From NCBI GenBank assembly GCA_029555885.1, contig JAKPQT010000502.1, positions 1-7,474 on the forward strand: a stretch of 7,474 bases of DNA, read 5' to 3'. The DNA comes from Chloroflexota bacterium. GTDB lineage: Bacteria; Chloroflexota; Anaerolineae; CG2-30-64-16. Under the pieces are notes generated by a model. It was not told where the DNA came from, ran no database searches, and saw only the letters and a list, made by a program, of their open reading frames with translations. The position numbers and the translations under genes are program-made. Shown here one piece after another: positions 1-5,121 of the stretch. Within the stretch, counting starts at the first letter, position 1. Every line of letters starts with the position of its first letter.

Positions 1-45
1 CTTCGTGACATCGCTGAGCACCTGTTTTTCGAGGATCTTGTACAT
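1..45 (-). CDS. 5' end of an NfnA/sulfide dehydrogenase-type FAD/NAD-binding subunit (partial)
   Basis: Only the first 15 codons are in the window, reading MYKILEKQVLSDVTK from an ATG at 45. A GAGAGG Shine-Dalgarno lies 4 bases upstream on the minus strand. The MYKIL-K start resembles the N-terminus of the FAD/NAD(P)-binding small subunit of NADH-dependent ferredoxin:NADP oxidoreductase (NfnA) and of sulfide dehydrogenase and dihydroorotate dehydrogenase electron-transfer subunits. In those proteins it is the first beta strand of the flavin domain. That likeness is from memory and rests on very few residues. The gene follows vapC with a 132-base gap in the same orientation, near acetyl-CoA pathway genes, where an enzyme moving electrons between ferredoxin and NAD(P)H would make sense. 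The gap (46-177) holds a small 6-bp stem (67-72 with 81-86) and no convincing promoter. Another flavoprotein or an unrelated protein is possible. Confidence 0.55.
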   Translation of the reverse strand, partial: MYKILEKQVLSDVTK

Positions 46-177
46 TTTGCCTCTCAATATAACGGGAGACGCCCGGATCAGCGTCTGCCGAAAGCAGTTG
101 GACACCGATCTCTAGCATACCCCTGTTCATGTGTAAAAGGAATGATTAGCGTCAGGATGTCGAATTCAAATGCGCGG

Positions 178-588
178 TTAACTGGCTTGTACAAAACCGG
201 CCATTTGGAAGTGCCTGTCGAATGTGAAGGCATCCGTGATTTCACGCTGGCGCATGACTGCAAAGCTCACGGCATCCGCCAGGCTCAATTCATGGTCTTT
301 GAACTGTCGCAGGATTCTCCCTGCGAGCAGGTCGATGTCGGGATCGGCATAAATCATCTGTAGACGATGGGTCTGACGGATGGATTCCAGAAACCTGATG
401 GCGGGGTCAAAGCCGCTGACACGCCGGATGGCAATATGCGCCTCCGCGATGACCAGATTCGTGGTTACCAGTTCATACCGTTCGCTCACCAACCGTTTGT
501 AGATCGGTGTCGCAACCGAGTGAAACTGATCCCGCTGGCTGACCACCGCAATCCAGGCGCTCGCGTCTACGAAGACTTCTCGCGCCAT
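178..588 (-). CDS. vapC: VapC-like PIN-domain toxin (ribonuclease)
   Basis: A 136-residue protein covering one whole PIN domain, the usual VapC size. The acidic residues expected in the metal-binding site are all present: Asp8 in VFVDASAW, Glu49 in NLVIAEAHI, Asp105 in LSLADAVSF, and Asp124 in FTFDRHF. From family knowledge such toxins are Mg2+-dependent endoribonucleases that cut tRNA or rRNA and stop translation until neutralised by the partner antitoxin. The ATG at 588 lies inside the 3' end of vapB; the two frames overlap by 22 bases (567-588), so translation is probably coupled. A purine-rich GAGAGGA stretch precedes it. The sequence looks intact, so the toxin is likely active. Base composition is lower in G+C than in the acs genes: positions 181-240 hold 30 of 60 G+C, against 38 of 60 at 6601-6660 in acsB. 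This suggests separate acquisition. The RNA target cannot be read from the sequence. Confidence 0.88.
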   Translation of the reverse strand: MAREVFVDASAWIAVVSQRDQFHSVATPIYKRLVSERYELVTTNLVIAEAHIAIRRVSGFDPAIRFLESIRQTHRLQMIYADPDIDLLAGRILRQFKDHELSLADAVSFAVMRQREITDAFTFDRHFQMAGFVQAS

Positions 589-845
589 TCCCTGCTTTCC
601 TCTCGGATAGCTTGCACGATGTACTCGTCGTGTTTCTCGGCCAGGTCAGGGGGCGCGTTCTCCACAATGCCGATGATATTCCAAAGGGGGTCTTCCTCCA
701 GCGGCACTTCGCTCAGGATATGATTGACGCCCTGGCGAATCAACTCGCCCATCGAGACCCCGCGCCGCTCCGCCAGCGCGCGCAGCGCGCGCAGTTGCTC
801 TGGCTCCAGGTAGACCTGAATCGGTTTTTTATTGATGACCACCAT
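567..845 (-). CDS. vapB: VapB-like ribbon-helix-helix antitoxin
   Basis: A 92-residue protein. Residues about 7-45 have the ribbon-helix-helix (CopG/Arc-like) pattern: a short beta strand (PIQVYLEP), then a helix rich in Arg and Leu, a turn at RGVS, and a second helix (MGELIRQGVNHIL). Dimers of this fold bind operator DNA. The rest, about residues 46-92, is acidic and ends in a charged helix; in this family that region wraps the PIN toxin and blocks its active site. The ATG at 845 is supported by a GGAGG site (854-858) 8 bases upstream and by a strong promoter ending about 20 bases before that. The gene overlaps vapC by 22 bases and follows acsC by 152 bases. It is probably autoregulated, because an inverted repeat covers the -10 box. 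The assignment is sure at fold level; the exact VapB subfamily is less certain. Confidence 0.85.
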   Translation of the reverse strand: MVVINKKPIQVYLEPEQLRALRALAERRGVSMGELIRQGVNHILSEVPLEEDPLWNIIGIVENAPPDLAEKHDEYIVQAIREESREWREKSS

Positions 846-853
846 GGTATTAA

Positions 854-858
854 CCTCC
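854..858 (-). promoter_or_regulatory. Ribosome binding site of vapB
   Basis: GGAGG on the minus strand, with 8 bases to the ATG at 845. This supports the chosen start of the antitoxin gene. Confidence 0.8.
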
Positions 859-859
859 G

Positions 860-883
860 GTGATATAGGTCATTCTACATCAC
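860..883 (-). promoter_or_regulatory. Candidate VapB operator (inverted repeat over the -10 box)
   Basis: Two 9-base arms, GTGATATAG (860-868) and CTACATCAC (875-883), are reverse complements except at one position, with 6 bases between them. The right arm and spacer contain the -10 hexamer (872-877). Ribbon-helix-helix antitoxins commonly bind such repeats over their own promoter, so this is a natural autoregulatory site for VapB or the VapBC complex. The function is inferred from the repeat and its position. Confidence 0.6.
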
Positions 884-900
884 TTTTCGGTGTCTTGCAA
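872..900 (-). promoter_or_regulatory. Sigma70-type promoter of vapBC
   Basis: On the minus strand a -35 box TTGCAA (895-900) and a -10 box TAGAAT (872-877) are separated by exactly 17 bases. The -10 matches 5 of 6 and the -35 matches 4 of 6 consensus bases. Transcription would begin near 865 and give a leader of about 20 bases before the vapB ATG. The toxin-antitoxin pair therefore need not depend on acs transcription. Confidence 0.65.
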
Positions 901-925
901 AGGTGGTCCGGCGACTGAAGGCACG

Positions 926-956
926 GGCCACCGAGTTGCGTAGCAACCCGGTGGCC
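926..956 (-). terminator. Hairpin 3' of acsC (terminator-like, no U tract)
   Basis: A 14-bp stem (926-939 with 943-956) with a 3-base loop. The single mismatch is A against C on the plus strand (934/948) but becomes a U-G wobble in minus-strand RNA, so the acsC-sense transcript forms an unbroken stem. It lies 41 bases after the acsC stop and before the vapBC promoter. No run of U follows, so it could be a Rho-dependent end, a 3' stabilising structure or a dispersed palindromic repeat rather than a classical intrinsic terminator. Confidence 0.45.
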
Positions 957-957
957 A

Positions 958-985
958 CAACCTTCAACCTGTAACCTTTAGACCT
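958..985. repeat. Short run of degenerate heptamers
   Basis: Four consecutive, increasingly imperfect 7-base units on the plus strand: CAACCTT, CAACCTG, TAACCTT, TAGACCT. They fill the space between the acsC stop codon and the hairpin. No function is evident. Confidence 0.4.
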
Positions 986-997
986 GCAATCGCGTCC

Positions 998-2368
998 CTA
1001 CCACGCCGTCTTCAGGAAACGCGGCAGGTCCACGGCCTCGCGCGGGCCGACCTTGATTTGCCAGTCGGGCAGCTCTTCTTCCAGCTCGCCCATCAGCACG
1101 GCCACGTGACCGGGGATGACGACCTTGCGGTGCGAGACTTTCTCGGCAATGCCGGTCGTTTTGACGGTCTTGGCGATCTTCTCCGCGTCGAACTTGCCCG
1201 CGGCCCAGGCTGTCAGCACGCTCATGCCCTCTGCATCCGCCACCAGCAGCCACGCGGGCTGCCCGCTCGACTCCATCTCGTTGGCGACGGCGAAGTAGGT
1301 GATGGAGAAGTTCGTGGTGACGAGCACCGGCGCATCCGCCGTCGGCTTGTTGATGGGATAGACGCCCGGCTCCACCTGGATGGGCTTCTGCGGGTCGGTG
1401 AATAGGTTCGCGCGCAGCACGAGCAGCGGATAGACCTCAGCGGGTTCGAAGCGGCTGAGGACGACGAAGCCCGCGTACTTGGCAATCTGCTGGCCGGCCA
1501 GGAGCATCTCCATGCCCGCGTCAGCCTGTCCCAGGTAGGGGAAGGCGATGGTCGGATAGCCGAGCGGGCGGAAGTTCTTCTTCAGCGCGAGCCGGCGGAC
1601 CTGCGTCAGGGCGGTCAGTGAACCGGCGAAGCTGCGCGCAGCCGGGTCCAGCACGAGGTCTTCCACGCCTGCCGCGACCAGTTTTTCGGTCAGCTCGGCC
1701 AGACCGGTCAAGGTGTCTGCCCGGACGACGAGCGGGGCCTTCGCGGACTTGGCGAGTTGCGCCATCGCCTCCCAGTTGTCGGCGGTGGCTCCACAGAGCA
1801 GCGGCGTGATGCCGCCGGTCTGCGCCAACCCCTCGGCCATGATCGCCTGGTCCTCGGTCACAAGGATAAGCGGAACCATGGCGGCGCTGGCCGCGGCCAC
1901 GGCCGCGCCGAACTGCGCGGCATTGCCGGAGGCAGCCTCCACAGCCACGCCATCCAGCCGGAGGGGCAGGCCGACGTAATCGACCTTGTAGTCCGCAACG
2001 GCCTGCACCTGGCGCTGGATTGCGTCGGCGGGCAGGGTGTCTGCCACGCGTACGAAGATGCCTGCCGGGTTGTAGAACGTCTTCTCATGACGGAACAGCA
2101 CGGTTTCATTGCCGGCCTTGGCGCTGCGCCCGTCCGCGGCGAGGGTGATGAGGCGGATGGGCGGCTGCGCGGCCGCGGAGAGCTTGGCCTTCGATTCCTC
2201 GCTGATGTACTTGCACGAGGACAGTTCGGCCTGCTTGGCGGCCAGTTTCATGGCAAAGGCAAGACAGGTCGGATAGCCGCATTCTTTACAGTTGCTGTGT
2301 GCTTTCTCCGCCGGGTCCTTGCTGCTGCCGGGGAGCAGCTTGTAGATTTCAAGACCACTCAGGGCCAT
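998..2368 (-). CDS. acsC: Corrinoid iron-sulfur protein, large (gamma) subunit AcsC
   Basis: A 456-residue protein, close to the usual length of about 445. It holds the corrinoid cofactor and a [4Fe-4S] cluster of the CFeSP, which accepts a methyl group from methyltetrahydrofolate (via AcsE) and delivers it to acetyl-CoA synthase. The N-terminal cluster motif is complete: Cys27, Cys30, Cys35 and Cys52, spaced CX2CX4CX16C, within CKECGYPTC. The middle (about 90-320) fits the TIM-barrel region. The C-terminal part, with HRKVVIPGHVAVLMGELEEE and then VGPREA near 425-450, fits the corrinoid-binding domain. The ATG at 2368 is preceded by a strong GGGAGGT site that begins in the acsD stop codon, and only 12 bases separate the two genes, so the subunits are probably made by coupled translation in equal amounts. 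It is the last acs gene in the visible run. No frame damage is seen. Confidence 0.96.
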   Translation of the reverse strand: MALSGLEIYKLLPGSSKDPAEKAHSNCKECGYPTCLAFAMKLAAKQAELSSCKYISEESKAKLSAAAQPPIRLITLAADGRSAKAGNETVLFRHEKTFYNPAGIFVRVADTLPADAIQRQVQAVADYKVDYVGLPLRLDGVAVEAASGNAAQFGAAVAAASAAMVPLILVTEDQAIMAEGLAQTGGITPLLCGATADNWEAMAQLAKSAKAPLVVRADTLTGLAELTEKLVAAGVEDLVLDPAARSFAGSLTALTQVRRLALKKNFRPLGYPTIAFPYLGQADAGMEMLLAGQQIAKYAGFVVLSRFEPAEVYPLLVLRANLFTDPQKPIQVEPGVYPINKPTADAPVLVTTNFSITYFAVANEMESSGQPAWLLVADAEGMSVLTAWAAGKFDAEKIAKTVKTTGIAEKVSHRKVVIPGHVAVLMGELEEELPDWQIKVGPREAVDLPRFLKTAW

Positions 2369-2374
2369 GGATGT

Positions 2375-2381
2375 ACCTCCC
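2375..2381 (-). promoter_or_regulatory. acsC ribosome binding site overlapping the acsD stop codon
   Basis: GGGAGGT on the minus strand, 6 bases before the acsC ATG. Its first base is the last base of the acsD TAG (2381-2383). Ribosomes finishing acsD end on the acsC start signal, which fits coupled synthesis of a 1:1 heterodimer. Confidence 0.75.
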
Positions 2382-3352
2382 TATGCTTGCTGCAGCTCTG
2401 CAATCATGTGCTTGATGCGCCGCACCGTCTCGGGATGGCGGAGCACGACGATATCTGCGGCCGACTCGACCAGCGCGGCGGCGGTCATGGTCTCCCAGTT
2501 GAGTGCGCGTGTCGCCCATTCACCCCAGGCCGCCGGCACGCCTTCTGCCGCACGGGCTTCCTTGGTGCGCCAGGCCTCTTCGCCCGGGGTGACCATCATC
2601 GGCTGCTGGGTCATCGCGTCGCCCTGAAGCGCGGCCAGCCGCAGACGTTCCATGACGCTGTAGCCGTACTCGATGCCGTAGCCCAGCGCGCCGGTCGTCG
2701 GGTCGGTGATGATGCGCTCCATGGGCATGCCCATGTCGTGAATCAGGATGGTCAGTTGCTTGGACAGGTTCACATCCATCGGCGTCTTGGCAGTGACGAG
2801 ATGGCCGTTGGCCAGCGCAGCCGCAACGATAGTGCGGTAGTTCTTGTCCTCGCAGGCGCCGAGCAGCAGGCGCTCGCCTGCACCCTCTTCTGCGACCGCG
2901 ACCAGGATCTCGTTGTCGAGTTCGGCCTGGCCCGGGCCCAGCACGATGAGCGGCAGGCCGGTTGCCTTGAGCACGGCCTTGAGGACCTGGCGCGCTTTCG
3001 CGCCGGTCATGCGCGCGCCGGTCTCATCGACGGTCGCGAAGCGGAGCGCGATGAGGTCAGCGCCGGCGGCCTCCGCGGCCTGCGCCCAGGCTGCCGGGTC
3101 ATCGAGCACCGCGCCCCACGCGCTGGTCAGCGGCTCCGGCCATTCTTCGCCGGGGTTGCGGTTCCAGACCTCGACCGCCACGCAGGGCGGATGCGGAGCC
3201 TTCGCTTCGAAGCTCAGGAACGGGAGCGTCGCCTGGCCGCCCAGGGTGATGCTGTGGCGGCGCGTGCCCCCTTCTGCAGCGGTCGCACCCAGCACGACGG
3301 GGCGAACCGTGCCCGCCCACTTTTCGACGGGGAGTTCGACGGTTACGGGCAT
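2381..3352 (-). CDS. acsD: Corrinoid iron-sulfur protein, small (delta) subunit AcsD
   Basis: A 323-residue protein, the full family length. It forms a TIM barrel that pairs with AcsC and helps enclose the corrinoid during methyl transfer. Stretches typical of the family are visible: LGATAAEGGTRRHSITLGG near residues 22-40, GADLIALR near 98-105, KTPMDVNLSKQLTILIHDMG near 208-227, and DPTTGALGYGIEYGYSVMER near 236-255. The last of these is among the best conserved parts of AcsD/CdhD-type proteins. The ATG at 3352 has an AAGGAGG site (3361-3367) 8 bases upstream. The gene lies 39 bases after the flavoprotein gene and 12 before acsC, with no promoter seen in either gap, so flavoprotein-acsD-acsC look like one transcription unit. 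Nothing is truncated. Confidence 0.96.
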   Translation of the reverse strand: MPVTVELPVEKWAGTVRPVVLGATAAEGGTRRHSITLGGQATLPFLSFEAKAPHPPCVAVEVWNRNPGEEWPEPLTSAWGAVLDDPAAWAQAAEAAGADLIALRFATVDETGARMTGAKARQVLKAVLKATGLPLIVLGPGQAELDNEILVAVAEEGAGERLLLGACEDKNYRTIVAAALANGHLVTAKTPMDVNLSKQLTILIHDMGMPMERIITDPTTGALGYGIEYGYSVMERLRLAALQGDAMTQQPMMVTPGEEAWRTKEARAAEGVPAAWGEWATRALNWETMTAAALVESAADIVVLRHPETVRRIKHMIAELQQA

Positions 3353-3360
3353 GAGGAAAA

Positions 3361-3367
3361 CCTCCTT
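3361..3367 (-). promoter_or_regulatory. Ribosome binding site of acsD
   Basis: AAGGAGG on the minus strand, a near-perfect Shine-Dalgarno 8 bases before the ATG at 3352. It is one of the strongest translation signals in the window. Confidence 0.8.
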
Positions 3368-3391
3368 GTTGGTGCTACCAGAACGGATTGG

Positions 3392-4207
3392 TTACCAGTA
3401 ACGTTCGACGTGAATCTGGCCGGGCTGGCGCTTGCTGTGTTCGATGAAGCCATCCTGGCCGAGCGTTTCGATTGCGCTGTCAATCATCGCCGGGCTGCCG
3501 CACAGAAAAACGTGGGTGTTGTCGGGCGCCGGTGCGAACCCCCAGGCCTTTGCGATGATGCCGCTGTGCCAGAGGTCCTGCACATAGCCCGTCGCGCCCT
3601 GCCAGGGCACCGGCTCGTTCTGCGGCCGGCTGATGACCGGGCTGTAGAGCAGGTTCTTGCACAGGTGCTGGAGCGTCAGCAGCTCCGAGCGGTAGCCCAG
3701 GTCCCAGGAGTGGCGTGCGCCGTGCAACACGGCGAACCGCCGCGTGCCGCCGCAGACCAGGTGCGTCGTTAGCATGCTCATGTATGGGGCCAGGCCGGTG
3801 CCGGTCGCAATCAGCACCACGTTCTGCTCCTCGGGCACCTGGTCCAGCGTGAACATGCCAGTGATGCGCGGCGAGAGCCACAGTCGGTCCCCGATGTTGA
3901 GCGCAAATAACCGTGGAGTCAGTGCGCCGGATGTGACGAGCGCGATATAGAACTCTATATACTCGCGCGTCAGGGATGACGACGCAATCGAGTAGGCCCG
4001 GCGGATGACTTTGCCGGAGTCCGATGGCGGCTCTTCCGGCTCAGACATGGCGCAGCGCGGGGCTGAGCCCGGCAGGCCCAGGACGGCAAACTGGCCGGGC
4101 GCAAAATCGGGCAGCTGCCATCCGTCCGGCACGACGCGCAGGACGATCAGCCAGGGCGATATCTCGGTGCGCAGGGCAACGACGGCGTTCAGGGTCGGTT
4201 CAGGCAC
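3392..4207 (-). CDS. Ferredoxin-NADP(+) reductase-like flavoprotein
   Basis: A 271-residue protein with the two-domain ferredoxin reductase fold. The FAD-binding signature RAYSIASS is at residues 70-77. The nucleotide-domain motif ATGTGLAP is at 134-141. HGARHSWDLGYRSEL at 162-176 fits the pyridine-nucleotide binding region, CGSPAMI is at 236-242, and the chain ends in Tyr-Trp, an ending typical of bacterial Fpr-type enzymes whose terminal aromatic residue stacks on the flavin. It probably moves electrons between NADPH and ferredoxin or flavodoxin in the cytoplasm. Residues about 48-66 form an extra Pro/Glu/Ser-rich loop before the FAD motif, which I do not recall in E. coli Fpr. The start is GTG at 4207, supported by an AAGGAG site 7 bases upstream and a strong promoter. 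As first gene before acsDC, it may supply low-potential electrons for the pathway or keep the CFeSP cobalt reduced; that role is inferred. The nucleotide preference is not proven. Confidence 0.85.
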   Translation of the reverse strand: MPEPTLNAVVALRTEISPWLIVLRVVPDGWQLPDFAPGQFAVLGLPGSAPRCAMSEPEEPPSDSGKVIRRAYSIASSSLTREYIEFYIALVTSGALTPRLFALNIGDRLWLSPRITGMFTLDQVPEEQNVVLIATGTGLAPYMSMLTTHLVCGGTRRFAVLHGARHSWDLGYRSELLTLQHLCKNLLYSPVISRPQNEPVPWQGATGYVQDLWHSGIIAKAWGFAPAPDNTHVFLCGSPAMIDSAIETLGQDGFIEHSKRQPGQIHVERYW

Positions 4208-4214
4208 ACTGATA

Positions 4215-4220
4215 CTCCTT
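4215..4220 (-). promoter_or_regulatory. Ribosome binding site supporting a GTG start
   Basis: AAGGAG on the minus strand, 7 bases before the GTG at 4207. It decides the start of the flavoprotein, as no ATG fits. The flanking ATAC and GTAT could pair and place the site in a small loop. Confidence 0.7.
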
Positions 4221-4240
4221 CGTATTCTGTCAATCGACCC

Positions 4241-4269
4241 ATTATACCGTCGTCCATGGCCGTTGTTAA
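4241..4269 (-). promoter_or_regulatory. Near-consensus sigma70 promoter for the flavoprotein-acsD-acsC unit
   Basis: On the minus strand a -35 box TTAACA (4264-4269, 5 of 6) and a perfect -10 box TATAAT (4241-4246) are separated by exactly 17 bases. The -35 box contains the stop codon of the CBS gene (4266-4268). Transcription would start near 4234, giving a leader of about 27 bases. The CFeSP genes can thus be expressed apart from acsB, the toxin-antitoxin remnant and the CBS gene. Confidence 0.75.
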
Positions 4270-4757
4270 GCGGTTCGATTAGGCGGCAGGTTGTAACGCT
4301 GCCGGAATAAATCCATCGGTGACGGACGAGCCGCGTGCATTCCCTGGTCGCGGATATATTCCGGCCCGGCCAGCGCTTTGACCACGTCGCGCAGGTTCAA
4401 CACGGACGCGGGCCACATCTTGCCGCCCGCATGGTGCATGAAGAAGAGATGATCGACGCCGAGATCGGCCATCAACTGCACGGTTGCAGCCAGTGGAATG
4501 TCTGCCGGCGCTTCCGGGATGTCCTCGTCCATGACATCCGCGGCGACCAGCTCGCCGGCCCGGTCGCCCGTAGTATAAACCAGCGCCAGCATCCGCTCGT
4601 TGAGCCACCCGCGCGCGTCGCCGTCCTCATCCATCACGACGATCGCGGTCCAGCCCTGCTCGACCATCTGCCGGGCAAGTTGAATGACTTTGTCATCCGA
4701 CTTGCACGTGGGCACGCCGATGCGCATCACGTCGCGGACGAGCAGCGGTTCAGTCAT
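4266..4757 (-). CDS. Tandem CBS-domain protein
   Basis: A 163-residue protein made almost wholly of two CBS domains (a Bateman module). The first is at about residues 8-60 (VRDVMRIGVPTCKSDDKVIQ, then WTAIVVMDEDGDARGWL) and the second at about 73-130 (AADVMDEDIPEAPADIPLAA, then DHLFFMHHAGGKMWPASVL). A short C-terminal tail ends RYNLPPNRTA. Such modules usually bind AMP, ATP, SAM or other adenosyl ligands and regulate a partner; no enzymatic domain is attached. I chose the ATG at 4757, where the family similarity begins. A longer frame reaches 4811 but lies wholly in the antitoxin gene. The start overlaps the antitoxin stop in ATGACTGA, so translation is probably coupled. The Shine-Dalgarno (GAAGG) is close and weak. 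The ligand is unknown, and the partner may be an acs-encoded enzyme or the antitoxin. Confidence 0.85.
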   Translation of the reverse strand: MTEPLLVRDVMRIGVPTCKSDDKVIQLARQMVEQGWTAIVVMDEDGDARGWLNERMLALVYTTGDRAGELVAADVMDEDIPEAPADIPLAATVQLMADLGVDHLFFMHHAGGKMWPASVLNLRDVVKALAGPEYIRDQGMHAARPSPMDLFRQRYNLPPNRTA

Positions 4758-5121
4758 CGCCTTCGCTCTCAGCGTTGTACTCGGCCTGCTCCTCTGCCAC
4801 GGCCAGCGCATCCGCCTCCACAGCAGACGGTGCGGCCGGGTGGATCGCGAGGCGCAGGCCCAGGCTCCGCAGCAGCGCCGTCAGGCTGGAAAGCTGGGGA
4901 TTGCCGTTGGGCGACAACATGCGATACAGGTTCTCGCGGTTGAGCTGGGCCTCGCGTGCCAGTTGGCTCACCCCCCGGGCTTCGGCCACGTCGCGCAACG
5001 CCAATAGAAAGACCTGCTGGTTTCCGTCCTCCAGTGCTGCATTCAGATAACCGAGAGCATACTCTGGATCGGCAAGCCGCTTCAGCAACCCGTTCTTGTA
5101 TTCAACCGCCGGCTCTCTCAT
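4750..5121 (-). CDS. HigA-like (HI1420-type) helix-turn-helix antitoxin
   Basis: A 123-residue protein of the 'probable addiction module antidote' type found downstream of HI1419-like toxins. The N-terminal part has the family pattern YLNAALEDGNQQVFLLALRD at about 25-44. A helix-turn-helix follows (VSQLAREAQLNRENLYRMLS, 51-70), then GNPQLSSLTALLRSLGLRL at about 73-91. Residues 97-123 are an Ala/Glu/Asp-rich acidic tail that looks longer than usual. From the family, it should bind DNA, repress its own operon and neutralise a RelE/HigB-fold toxin. The ATG at 5121 overlaps the toxin stop in ATGA, and a GAAGGA site lies 4 bases upstream. Its stop overlaps the CBS start. The partner toxin appears frameshifted, so this protein may now act only as a DNA-binding regulator or be a relic; its own frame is intact. 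Confidence 0.85.
   Translation of the reverse strand: MREPAVEYKNGLLKRLADPEYALGYLNAALEDGNQQVFLLALRDVAEARGVSQLAREAQLNRENLYRMLSPNGNPQLSSLTALLRSLGLRLAIHPAAPSAVEADALAVAEEQAEYNAESEGDD

Noticed and set aside
67..86. A terminator after vapC
   Set aside because: The stem is only 6 bp (67-72 with 81-86), has an 8-base loop and is not followed by a U tract.
46..177. A promoter for the NfnA-like gene
   Set aside because: TATGCT and TAATCAT hexamers are present on the minus strand, but no -35 box lies at an acceptable distance.
1757..3772. A 671-residue open frame on the plus strand
   Set aside because: It lies opposite acsC, acsD and part of the flavoprotein gene, all of which have clear family motifs. 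Its His/Arg/Gly/Ala-rich translation has no recognisable domain. High G+C keeps the antisense frame open.
4266..4811. A longer CBS protein starting at 4811
   Set aside because: The extra 18 residues are Arg/Pro-rich, lie inside the antitoxin coding sequence and do not resemble a CBS protein. The ATG at 4757 overlapping the antitoxin stop fits better.
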